Below are positions 55,303 through 63,371 of a stretch of 64,000 bases of DNA, in pieces (position 1 is the stretch's first letter; each line of letters begins with the position of its first letter). The position numbers were made by a program, and so were the translations under genes. The DNA is from Silvimonas amylolytica (GTDB lineage: Bacteria > Pseudomonadota > Gammaproteobacteria > Burkholderiales > Chitinibacteraceae): positions 577,939-641,938 of the forward strand of contig NZ_BMLY01000001.1 of NCBI RefSeq assembly GCF_014645555.1, given 5' to 3'. Under the pieces are notes generated by a model. That model was not told where the DNA came from. It did no database searches and saw nothing but the letters and a program-made list of their open reading frames with translations.

Positions 55303-55321
55303 AATGATAAACGTTCTCATT
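55303..55321. promoter_or_regulatory. Fur box upstream of the siderophore operon
   Basis: The 19-mer AATGATAAACGTTCTCATT aligns with the Fur 7-1-7 pattern: TGATAAA-C-GTTCTCA against TGATAAT-N-ATTATCA, with 11 of 14 arm bases matching. It precedes the first gene of the operon on the minus strand. Confidence 0.75.
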
Positions 55322-55531
55322 TGCAATATGTTGATATATGAGATGGAATGAGGGGTGACTGCGGTGAGCATCCCAGCAACCCATGAGAAATTCGGCGGGT
55401 ACCGTCCCGACCCGAAGGGCGTTGTCGCTGTGGCCGCCTTTTCTTTGGGCCCGCCGAGGGTAGCGATCCAAATAGAAATGCTGTTCAAGGTTTGCAACTA
55501 CGGCCAGCAAAGGCCACCTGCGGCAACCCGC

Positions 55532-55560
55532 TGGATTCCGGCTCAGGCCGGGATGACAAA
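55532..55560. repeat. dRS3-like dispersed inverted repeat, copy 2
   Basis: TGGATTCCGGCTCAGGCCGG followed by GATGACAAA resembles the 4167-4196 copy. It has the same ATTCC...GGAATGAC skeleton as betaproteobacterial dispersed repeats. Confidence 0.5.
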
Positions 55561-55605
55561 CCAGAGAAGCAAGCCATCCATGCTTGCGCGCGTTCCCCTT
55601 CAAAA

Positions 55606-55640
55606 ACAAAAAGCCCGGCTATCAAGCCAGGCTTTTTGTT
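55606..55640 (-). terminator. Terminator of uraA
   Basis: ACAAAAAGCC and GGCTTTTTGT are complementary with an inner GGCT/AGCC stem, making a long hairpin with A/T arms. It lies about 25 bases after the uraA stop on the minus strand. Confidence 0.88.
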
Positions 55641-55663
55641 TTAACAACAGCGATCAGACAAGA

Positions 55664-56905
55664 TCAAACATCCTGCCCTTCGGCAATCCCGTCTCTCTGC
55701 TTATCCTGCGGCAGGATCAGGTTGAGGATAATCGCCAGAATACTCACCAGGCCGACACCTGCCAGATTCAGCGCGCCCAGCTTGAGCGTCAGACCACCAA
55801 TCCCGCAGGTCAGAATCACCGCCACAATCACCAGGTTGCGCGGCGACATCAGATCCACCTTGGCATCGATCAGCGTCTTCAGACCAATGCTGGCAATGGT
55901 GCCGAACAACAGCACCATAATGCCGCCCATGACCGGCAGCGGAATCGATTGCAGGATGGCGTTGAACTTGCCAAAGAAGGCCAGAATGATCGCCAGCACA
56001 GCCGCCCAGGTCATGATGACCGGATTGAAGTTGCGGGTAATCATCAGCGCGCCAGTCACTTCGGAATACGTGGTAATCGGAGGACCGCCAATCAGGCCGG
56101 CAAAACACACACCCAGACCATCACCCGTCAGCGTGCGATGCAGACCCGGCTTGGCCGTGTAGTCGTTGCCGGTCACCTTGCCGACCGCCATAACAGCGCC
56201 GATGTGCTCAATCGTCGGCGCAATTGCGACCGGCAGCATGAAGACAGCCGCAGCCCAGTTCACTTCCGGATGCACAAAGTGCGGCATGGCAAACCATGGT
56301 GCAGCGATCACACCCGCAAAGTTCACCTCGCCCATGAAGGCGGCAACAATGTAACCGACGATCACGCCAGACAAAATCGGCACCAGGCGCAGCATACCGC
56401 CCGCGAACACGGCCACGATGATGGTCGTGGCCAGCGAGACAGCCGCCAGGAAGATGGATGGACCGTATTCAACCAGTTGCTTGCCACCACCCTGCCCCAT
56501 TGCCATGCCGGAAGCCGCTACGGCAACCGACAGACCGATCACCATGATCACCGGGCCAATCACCACCGGCGGCAGCAGGCGCTCAATCAGCGACATACCG
56601 CGCCACTTCACAACGGCGGCGATCACGAAATACATGAAACCGGCGAAAAAGAGACCAAATTGTGTCGCGCCCTGGCCCCAGGTTTGCATGGCGAAAATGA
56701 TCGGGCCAATGAACGAGAACGAAGAACCCAGAAAAATCGGTACTTTGCGGCCAGTCAGCACCTGGAACATCAACGTGCCTACGCCCGCGCCCAGCAGGGC
56801 CATGGCCGGATTCAGGCCAGTGAGCAACGGCACCAGCACCAACGCGCCAAACGCGACAAACAGAATCTGCGCGCCTGATATGAATTGCTTGATCCCTGAA
56901 AACAT
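55664..56905 (-). CDS. uraA: Uracil permease (NCS2 family)
   Basis: A 413-residue uracil:proton symporter with about 14 membrane segments. Family marks are IFLGSSFSFIGPIIFAMQTWG near 55-75, the core VFMLPVAIAPTIEHIGAVMAVGKVTGNDY near 215-243 (with the conserved Glu of the uracil site in APTIEHIG), and GLIGGPPITTYSEVTGAL (second conserved Glu) near 265-282. ATG at 56905 has GGAAGGGG. It is directly downstream of upp on the same strand, forming a uracil salvage unit. Confidence 0.93.
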   Translation of the reverse strand: MFSGIKQFISGAQILFVAFGALVLVPLLTGLNPAMALLGAGVGTLMFQVLTGRKVPIFLGSSFSFIGPIIFAMQTWGQGATQFGLFFAGFMYFVIAAVVKWRGMSLIERLLPPVVIGPVIMVIGLSVAVAASGMAMGQGGGKQLVEYGPSIFLAAVSLATTIIVAVFAGGMLRLVPILSGVIVGYIVAAFMGEVNFAGVIAAPWFAMPHFVHPEVNWAAAVFMLPVAIAPTIEHIGAVMAVGKVTGNDYTAKPGLHRTLTGDGLGVCFAGLIGGPPITTYSEVTGALMITRNFNPVIMTWAAVLAIILAFFGKFNAILQSIPLPVMGGIMVLLFGTIASIGLKTLIDAKVDLMSPRNLVIVAVILTCGIGGLTLKLGALNLAGVGLVSILAIILNLILPQDKQRDGIAEGQDV

Positions 56906-56983
56906 GTAATCCCCTTCCTGATTTAATTGATTTTGGGGTTTCCCGAAACGGTGGCCGTGGATAACGGCCCCGAACAAAACAAT

Positions 56984-57001
56984 GCCGGGAAGTCTCCCGG
57001 C
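56984..57001 (-). terminator. Possible terminator between upp and uraA
   Basis: GCCGGGA and TCCCGGC form a seven-base stem with a four-base loop. On the minus strand it is followed by ATTGTTTTGTT. It may attenuate uraA or mark an independent uraA promoter. Confidence 0.5.
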
Positions 57002-57028
57002 CTTGTCATCTCTCTGTTACTGGCTGCC

Positions 57029-57664
57029 TTACGGCTTGTTCACAGTACCGAAAATCTTGTCTCCGGCATCGCCCAGCCCAGGAATGATATAGCCATGCTC
57101 GTTGAGGTGGCTATCGAGCGCCGCAGCATAAATCTGTACATCCGGGTGCGCCTCGTTGACCAGCTTTACACCTTCTGGTGCAGCGACCATCACCACGGCC
57201 TTGATTTCTTTACAGCCCTTGCGCTTGAGCATCTCGATGGTGGCCACCAGCGAGCCACCTGTTGCCAGCATCGGGTCGATGATGATGGCCAGACGATCAT
57301 GCAGATCGCCGACAAATTTTTCGAAATACGGCTCAGGTTGCAGGGTTTCTTCGTTACGGGCCAGACCCACCACGCTGATCTTGGCCGAGGGCACCAGATC
57401 CAGTACACCATTCAGCATGCCAATACCGGCACGCAAGATCGGCACCACGGTCAGTTTCTTGCCCTTGATTTGTTTGACCTCAATCTGGCCACACCAACCC
57501 TGGATGGTCTTGGGTTCCAGCGCCAGATCTCGTGTGGCTTCATAGGCCAGCAAACGGGCCAGTTCTTCGGTCAGCAGCCGGAATTTATTGGTGCTCGTAT
57601 CCTCCGCACGCAGGAGGGACAGTTTGTGTTGCACCAGCGGGTGGTCAACGACGGTGAGTTGCAT
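57029..57664 (-). CDS. upp: Uracil phosphoribosyltransferase
   Basis: A 211-residue enzyme that makes UMP from uracil and PRPP. The opening [44 protein letters not shown] is diagnostic. [41 protein letters not shown] and the PRPP loop [20 protein letters not shown] near 125-144 follow, and [16 protein letters not shown] ends the protein. ATG at 57664 has GGAG seven bases upstream; the ATG 24 bases earlier has none. It is cotranscribed with uraA. Confidence 0.96.
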   Translation of the reverse strand: MQLTVVDHPLVQHKLSLLRAEDTSTNKFRLLTEELARLLAYEATRDLALEPKTIQGWCGQIEVKQIKGKKLTVVPILRAGIGMLNGVLDLVPSAKISVVGLARNEETLQPEPYFEKFVGDLHDRLAIIIDPMLATGGSLVATIEMLKRKGCKEIKAVVMVAAPEGVKLVNEAHPDVQIYAAALDSHLNEHGYIIPGLGDAGDKIFGTVNKP

Positions 57665-57822
57665 GGCGTGCTCCGGCTTCAGTTCCATAGTAATGCGCGC
57701 ATTTTACTTGCTGAACGCGTCCTTGCCATTAGCAAAAGTGAGCATATGCGATATATGGAGAACGAGCGTGCTTCCAGACGCGGAACCCCTGATGAAGGGC
57801 CAACCATCCAGTCACCCGCAAA

Positions 57823-60800
57823 TCAATGAAAATCCCGGCTCCGTGTAAACAGGCCGCCCAACAACGCAGTCCGGTCTTCCAGCTTGCGGGCGACCACATG
57901 CAACACCCCTTCGACATGTTGTACCTCGCCATGCACCACCATCAGCCGTGACCCCAGCAACGCTTTGCGCCAGGTGGCTGCAATCTTCTCCCACACCACC
58001 ACATTGATATTGCCGGTTTCGTCTTCCAGCGTGACAAACACGACGCCATTGGCCGTTCCTGGCCGCTGCCGGCCAACCACAATGCCGCAGACTTTCACGT
58101 TGCGGCCATTGGGCGCGCGCTTGAGCTCGGCCGCGTTAATGAGTTTTTCCCGCCGCAAACGTTCGCGCAGTAACGAGAGCGGATGCCCGCGCAACGACAG
58201 CCGCAAGCTGCGGTAATCGGCAGAAATATCCTGCCCCAGAGAGGCCGCAGGTAAATCCGGGAACAGACCATCAGTTTCAGACCAGGCCAGATCATGCTCG
58301 GTATCAATGGCAGCCGCTTGCCACCATACTTGCCGGCGATGTCCGGCCAGTGTTTCAAATGCCCCACCCTCTGTCAGCGCGGTCATGTCACGCGTATCCA
58401 GCCGCAACAACTTTTGCACTTGCGCCACGGACTCAAACCCGCCGGGCGGGCGCAAACGGGCCAGATCAACCACCGCGGCTTCATTAAGACCTTTAATTTG
58501 TCGCATTCCAAGCCGCACCACCGGTTGTGGACGCGCCAACTCTTCCAGAGTGCAATCCCAATCACTGTGCTGGACATCTACCGGCCGTACCTCAATGCCG
58601 TGACGCTGGGCATCCTGAATGAGCTGTGAGGCGCTATAAAAACCCATCGGCAATGAATTGAGCATGCTGCACAAAAAGGCCGCAGGTTCGTGATACTTGA
58701 GCCAGGCGCTGGCGTAGACCAGCAAGGCGAAACTGGCAGCGTGGGATTCGGGAAAGCCATATTCAGAAAAACCTTTGATCTGACTGTAAAGGCGCGTCGC
58801 AAACTCTTCGGAATAGCCATTCTTTTTCAGCCCTTCTTTGAGTTTTTCTTCGTATAACTGCAACTTGCCGGTTCGGCGCCAGGCCGCCATCGCGCGGCGC
58901 AGTCCGTCGGCCTCATTAGCTGTGAAATCAGCCGCCACCTGCGCCAGTTTCATCACCTGTTCCTGAAAAATGGGCACACCAAAGGTACGGCCCAGTACTT
59001 TTTCTACTTCAGGCGTCATGGGCTCGATCTTTTCCTGGCCATTTCTGCGCTTGAGATACGGGTGGACCATCCCGCCCTGGATGGGGCCCGGCCGCACAAT
59101 CGCGACTTCAATCACCAGGTCATAAAACGCTTTGGGCTTCAGCCGCGGCAACATGGACATCTGCGCCCGCGATTCAATCTGGAAGACGCCAATGGTGTCC
59201 GCCCGACTCATCATTTCGTAAACTTTCGGATCTTCCTTGGGCATGTTGGCCAGCGTCAGTTGCGAGCCACCCCGCAAAGCGGTCACCAGGTTCATGGATC
59301 GCCGCAAGGCACTGAGCATGCCCAGTGCCAGCACATCCACCTTCAATAACCCCATGGCATCCAGGTCATCTTTGTCCCACTGAATGACGGTGCGGTCTTT
59401 CATGCTGGCGTTTTCTACTGGCACAAGGCGGCTGACTGGCCCACGCGTGATGACAAACCCGCCCACGTGTTGCGACAAATGACGTGGAAAACCCAGCAAG
59501 GTTTCAGTGAGTGTGAGCATCAGCTGGACTGGTTTGCTCTCCGGGTCCAGCCCTGCTTCAACCAGCCGCAAAGGCAACTCTTTACGCTGATCCCACCAGG
59601 ATAAATTACGCGACAAGCGATCAAGCTGGTCTGTTGCCAGCCCCAGCGCCCGGCCCAGATCACGCAAGGTGGATTTGGGGCGATAAGTAATCACGGTGGC
59701 GGCCAGGGCCGCCCGCTCCCGAGAGTATTTGTCATACAAATGCTGGATGACCTCTTCGCGCCGGTCGTGCTCAAAATCCACATCAATGTCCGGTGGTTCA
59801 TCCCGTTCTTTGGAAATAAACCGTTCAAACAAGGTATCCGCCAACGCGGGATCAACAGCGGTGATTTCCAGCGCATAACAGACGGCGGAATTGGCCGCTG
59901 AACCGCGCCCCTGGCACAGAATGCCTTTACTACGCGCAAACTGGACAATCTCGTGCACGGTCAAAAAATAGGGTTCGTATTGCTTGAAGCTGATGATGTC
60001 CAGTTCATGTTCAATCAACCCACGAACTTTCTCCGGCACGCCTTGCGGATAACGCTTGTGCAAGCCCGCCTCAGTCAGCTCCGCCAGATGTTCTGCCGCA
60101 GTTTTCCCCTCTGGCACCAGTTCATCCGGGTATTCATATCTCAGTTCTTTCAGATCAAACGAGCAGCGTTCCGCTACCCGCAGCGTTTCTGCCAGCAAAT
60201 CTGCCGGATAGAGCATGCCCAGCCGCTGGCGAGGCCGCAGATGACGCTCGCCATTGGGGAACAAGGCATGGCCGCATTCCGCCACCGGTTTATGCAAGCG
60301 CAGGGCCGTCATCACGTCTTGCAAGGCGCGGCGGGACCGCGTGTGCATGTGGACATCGCCCGCGGCCACGCATGGCAGGCCGGTCTGCCCGGAGAGCCAC
60401 CGGAGTTGCGCCATCCGCCCCGCATCATCCGGCCCTTGTAACAGTTCTACTGCGATCCAGGCGCGGTCTTCAAATACACTCTGGCACCAGAAGGCATCGT
60501 GGATGTCGGGTTGCTCAGGGGGAATCCACAATGCCAGCAGGCCACGCGCATAGTCCGCCACATCGTCACGGGAAAGCTTGTATTCGCCCTTGACCGCAGC
60601 GCGACGACCCAGCGTAATCAGGGCGGACAAATCGCCGTAGGCATTGCGGTCCGGCGCCAGCAATACCAGCTTGAGGCCGTCATCCAGCGTGAACTCAGCC
60701 CCGACAATCAGCTTGAGCGGATCTCCCTTCATACTTGTGATGGCCTGCCAGGCCCGCACGATCCCGGCCAGCGAGCACTCATCGGTGATGGCTAGCGCGG

Positions 60801-60954
60801 TGTAACCCAGTTCCCGGGCTTTCTCGACCAGCTCCTGAGCGTGCGAAGCACCACGCTGGAACGAAAAATTAGAAAGGCAATGCAACTCGGCATAGGCCGG
60901 CACTGAGGTCAGCGACTGCATTGGGCGGGTCACCTGATCATCAGAAAATGCCAT
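57823..60954 (-). CDS. dnaE2: Error-prone DNA polymerase III alpha-like subunit (DnaE2/ImuC)
   Basis: A 1043-residue C-family polymerase of the ImuABC mutasome, which performs damage-induced translesion synthesis. The N-terminal PHP domain (residues about 11-230) opens with YAELHCLSNFSFQRGASHAQELVEKA. The active site motif PDIDVDFEHDRREEV is near 383-397, and a HhH/OB region is at the C-terminus (NVKVCGIVVGRQRPGTANGVVFVTLEDETGNINVVVW). ATG at 60954 overlaps the imuB stop by 14 bases; the longer frame from 61053 runs into imuB and is rejected. Confidence 0.94.
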   Translation of the reverse strand: MAFSDDQVTRPMQSLTSVPAYAELHCLSNFSFQRGASHAQELVEKARELGYTALAITDECSLAGIVRAWQAITSMKGDPLKLIVGAEFTLDDGLKLVLLAPDRNAYGDLSALITLGRRAAVKGEYKLSRDDVADYARGLLALWIPPEQPDIHDAFWCQSVFEDRAWIAVELLQGPDDAGRMAQLRWLSGQTGLPCVAAGDVHMHTRSRRALQDVMTALRLHKPVAECGHALFPNGERHLRPRQRLGMLYPADLLAETLRVAERCSFDLKELRYEYPDELVPEGKTAAEHLAELTEAGLHKRYPQGVPEKVRGLIEHELDIISFKQYEPYFLTVHEIVQFARSKGILCQGRGSAANSAVCYALEITAVDPALADTLFERFISKERDEPPDIDVDFEHDRREEVIQHLYDKYSRERAALAATVITYRPKSTLRDLGRALGLATDQLDRLSRNLSWWDQRKELPLRLVEAGLDPESKPVQLMLTLTETLLGFPRHLSQHVGGFVITRGPVSRLVPVENASMKDRTVIQWDKDDLDAMGLLKVDVLALGMLSALRRSMNLVTALRGGSQLTLANMPKEDPKVYEMMSRADTIGVFQIESRAQMSMLPRLKPKAFYDLVIEVAIVRPGPIQGGMVHPYLKRRNGQEKIEPMTPEVEKVLGRTFGVPIFQEQVMKLAQVAADFTANEADGLRRAMAAWRRTGKLQLYEEKLKEGLKKNGYSEEFATRLYSQIKGFSEYGFPESHAASFALLVYASAWLKYHEPAAFLCSMLNSLPMGFYSASQLIQDAQRHGIEVRPVDVQHSDWDCTLEELARPQPVVRLGMRQIKGLNEAAVVDLARLRPPGGFESVAQVQKLLRLDTRDMTALTEGGAFETLAGHRRQVWWQAAAIDTEHDLAWSETDGLFPDLPAASLGQDISADYRSLRLSLRGHPLSLLRERLRREKLINAAELKRAPNGRNVKVCGIVVGRQRPGTANGVVFVTLEDETGNINVVVWEKIAATWRKALLGSRLMVVHGEVQHVEGVLHVVARKLEDRTALLGGLFTRSRDFH

Positions 60955-62392
60955 GCAACCACCATGAGTTCTGAAAATGGTCGTACAAGATCCAGTAACG
61001 GCGGCCGGAAACCCCTTGTGCGATGTAGTAATCCCGCACAACAGGATGTTCATCCCACCAGCCTGATTCGATCCGCTCTGGCCGCCCTTGTAGCGTCAGG
61101 ACTTCGCCATACCAGGGCTGTTCATTGCGCAGGCTAAGCGCTTGCGGTTGCGCCATCAGCCAGCCCGGGCGCGCCCCAACCGGAAGCGCTTCGCTTTTGT
61201 CACCGGGACTGGCCAGCCGCCAGGCCCGTTCGGGGCGGTGGTCCGATACCGTGGCAACGGCACGCACGGCATCTTCACCCAGGCGGGCAGACAGGCGCGC
61301 CAGTAGCAACTGGAAATTGGCATCCCCCGCGGCATGCCCAAAGAGGCCCAGCGGCATGCCATCAAGCTGATGCAATTGATCGGCAATCAAGGTAATGGTG
61401 GCTGCAGGCGCGGCCAGTTCATAGCGCTCCAGCCGTTCTTGCAATACCGACATGAATTCGGCTGCGCGCCGACCAGGCATGCCAAAACGTACAGTCAGCT
61501 CACTGGCGGGGATATCTTCATGTTTAAGCCGCAAGGTGACTTCCTGGACGCCCAGCCCCCGGCCAGAGAGAAAAGTCTCCAGCGCATCGAACAACCATTG
61601 CCCGACCTTGGCAAACGCATCCAGGCTGTCAACGGGGTAATCCAGGTCAACACCGTATTCAAAGCGGTCTGGCGGTGTAAACGGGTCACGGGGATCGGCG
61701 GCCAGGCCCAATGCCTGATCCAGCAAGTTGGGCAAGGCCACGCCAAAGCGGCGCTTGAGACCAGCACGCGGCAAATCCAGCAAAGCCCCCAGATTTTGCA
61801 AACCCAGTTGTGCCAAACCTTCCAGCGTCGCGTTATCCACCGGCAAGACCGCCAGCGGCAGATCGGCCAAGGCCCAGGCAATGTCTTTGTCAGCCATGAC
61901 TGCCCTGGTGCGCTCACAGGCCGCTCGCCAGCCGGCAGCCAAAAGAGTGGGCGCCACCCCTGTCGTCACCGTCAGGCCAAACGCGCGTAACCCTTCACAG
62001 ACCAGGTCACGCAGATGCGGTAGCCCGCCAAAATATTTAAGGCAGCCGCCAATCTCCAGCAGCAGCGTGTTGCTTGTGCCAATGACCACGGTTGGCGTGA
62101 ATTGCAATGCCCAGGCAGCCAGCACGGACATCTTCTGTGCCTCGGCTTCAGGCTTGCGCACAAAGATGTCCAGCTCGTTAGCCAGCGCAAACGCGGCAGA
62201 CAGCTTCATGCCTGGCCGAATGCCAAGTTGGGTCGCCAGGGTATCGGCCAGCATGACCCGCTCGCCACTGCCCTGCGCGATCACAACCAACCGTGGACGC
62301 ATTGTGGCGTCTTCTTCAGTGAGAGAGCCTTGGTGCCGCGGCGGAAAGACTTCCAGCGGCAACAAAGGCAGATGGATGGCCAGCCAGAGCAT
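60941..62392 (-). CDS. imuB: ImuB, catalytically inactive Y-family polymerase-like protein
   Basis: A 483-residue Y-family homologue that links ImuA and DnaE2 in the mutasome, typically through the beta clamp. Little-finger and fingers elements are present (VMLADTLATQLGIRPGMKLSAAFALAN near 45-71; LARLSARLGEDAVRAV near 365). The acidic active-site residues of polymerases (DxD and SxDE) are not visible: MLWLAIHLPLLPLEVF replaces the first, LLEIGGCLKYFGG the second. ATG at 62392 has GAGGAGG six bases upstream. It overlaps imuA by 77 bases. Confidence 0.9.
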   Translation of the reverse strand: MLWLAIHLPLLPLEVFPPRHQGSLTEEDATMRPRLVVIAQGSGERVMLADTLATQLGIRPGMKLSAAFALANELDIFVRKPEAEAQKMSVLAAWALQFTPTVVIGTSNTLLLEIGGCLKYFGGLPHLRDLVCEGLRAFGLTVTTGVAPTLLAAGWRAACERTRAVMADKDIAWALADLPLAVLPVDNATLEGLAQLGLQNLGALLDLPRAGLKRRFGVALPNLLDQALGLAADPRDPFTPPDRFEYGVDLDYPVDSLDAFAKVGQWLFDALETFLSGRGLGVQEVTLRLKHEDIPASELTVRFGMPGRRAAEFMSVLQERLERYELAAPAATITLIADQLHQLDGMPLGLFGHAAGDANFQLLLARLSARLGEDAVRAVATVSDHRPERAWRLASPGDKSEALPVGARPGWLMAQPQALSLRNEQPWYGEVLTLQGRPERIESGWWDEHPVVRDYYIAQGVSGRRYWILYDHFQNSWWLHGIF

Positions 62393-63023
62393 GCCGGGCC
62401 TCCTCATGCGTCAGATTCAGCGGTGTCGTCAAAGGCAAGCCGCGTCGCTTCAAAATATGAATTTGCCAACCCTGCGGCGTTGTCGCGACAGACAAGCGCA
62501 ACGGCAAGGGAGATGACGCGCCATGACCACGCCCGGCCCGCAGCAAAAAACCATAGCCCTGCCCGGCCCGCGCAGCCAGTTGTAAACGGCGGCAAGCCCG
62601 ATCATCAATAAACCCTTGAATCCACCCCAGCACTGCGCCACAGGCTGGCTCACGTAATGCTTGTTCCATCGCCCAGAGAGATTCAGTGACGGATGAGGGT
62701 TGTAACCAGAGTGTCCGGCCCGGATCAACCCCGGCTTGCTGCCATGCGGGTGCATAGGGCACGTGGGGCGGTGCAATCAGGACAACCTCTCGCGCCCGGG
62801 CAATCCGGCCCAGGGCTGGCCATAGCAAGGACAGTTCGCCGCTGCCAGCACCATTGGCCAGCAAGATCTCCGTCACGCTGCCCACGGCCCAGCCCCCTCC
62901 TGGCAACTGGGCATCCAGCACACCATATGAGGATGGCATGGTGGTGGGCAGTACCGGCGTGCGGCCATCACCCAGCCAGACCGCGGGGTGTTGCAAGACG
63001 CTGGCAAGGCTTGCGTGGTTCAT
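62316..63023 (-). CDS. imuA: ImuA, RecA/SulA-like mutasome protein
   Basis: A 235-residue SulA/RecA-like P-loop-derived protein. The family opening VWLGDGRTPVLPTTMPSSYGVLDAQLPGGGWAVGSVTEILLANGAGSGELSLLWPALGRIARAREVVLIAPPHVPYAPAW matches ImuA. It is the first gene of imuA-imuB-dnaE2. ATG at 63023 is preferred, with TTG in frame two codons upstream (TTG-ATC-ATG). The frame runs 77 bases past the imuB start, so its last about 25 residues share DNA with imuB. Confidence 0.88.
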   Translation of the reverse strand: MNHASLASVLQHPAVWLGDGRTPVLPTTMPSSYGVLDAQLPGGGWAVGSVTEILLANGAGSGELSLLWPALGRIARAREVVLIAPPHVPYAPAWQQAGVDPGRTLWLQPSSVTESLWAMEQALREPACGAVLGWIQGFIDDRACRRLQLAARAGQGYGFLLRAGRGHGASSPLPLRLSVATTPQGWQIHILKRRGLPLTTPLNLTHEEARHALAGHPSAFVAAGSLSAAAPRLSH

Positions 63024-63058
63024 GATCAAAATCCTGCGGGGCTGATAATTCAGGCTCG

Positions 63059-63087
63059 ATCATATAGAACGATCGTTCTATTTTCAA
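63059..63087 (-). promoter_or_regulatory. imuA promoter with LexA-like palindrome as its spacer
   Basis: On the minus strand TTGAAA (63082-63087) and TATGAT (63059-63064) are separated by exactly 17 bases (63065-63081), and the spacer contains AGAACGATCGTTCT. The full palindrome ATAGAACGATCGTTCTAT covers 63064-63081. GAAC-N4-GTTC is the form of the B. subtilis-type SOS box, not the E. coli CTG-N10-CAG box. Confidence 0.75.
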
Positions 63088-63371
63088 ACCAGGCAGATGA
63101 ACGTTCCATCCCCTGGCTGTCGTTCACAGACAACACCCCGCCAGTGCGCGCCGAGTTGCAGTTTGCCTGTCAGTACGCCATCAGCGCCCCCGAAACTGCG
63201 TCAACTGCTGTTTCTGCCAGGCCTTTGCGCATCCAGCACGCGTGTCCATCAGAAGAAAACTGAAAACGCACGGCGTACACTAAGGACAGCAAGTACATGG
63301 GCAGCGACCAGCTGGTTTTGCTAGAATCCGCAAGCTTCGGTATTTACTCGCCTTTTCGGGACCCCTACACA
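63088..63371. other. Intergenic region upstream of the TPR gene
   Basis: This about 280-base stretch between the imuA promoter and the TPR gene contains no supported gene. TAGAAT at about 63325 in TTTTGCTAGAATCC is a possible -10 for the TPR gene; I do not see a good -35. Confidence 0.4.

Larger units (their letters stand above)
55221..55663. other. Intergenic region with Fur box, dispersed repeat and terminator
   Basis: This 443-base gap lies between the divergent siderophore operon start and the uraA stop. It contains the Fur box (55303-55321), a GC-rich dispersed repeat (55532-55560) and the uraA terminator (55606-55640). I see no gene; a plus-strand frame crossing it is antisense to uraA. 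Confidence 0.6.

Noticed and set aside
63099-63106. GAACGTTC palindrome close to the imuA operator
   Set aside because: It has no N4 spacer like the neighbouring SOS-type site and is short enough to be chance.
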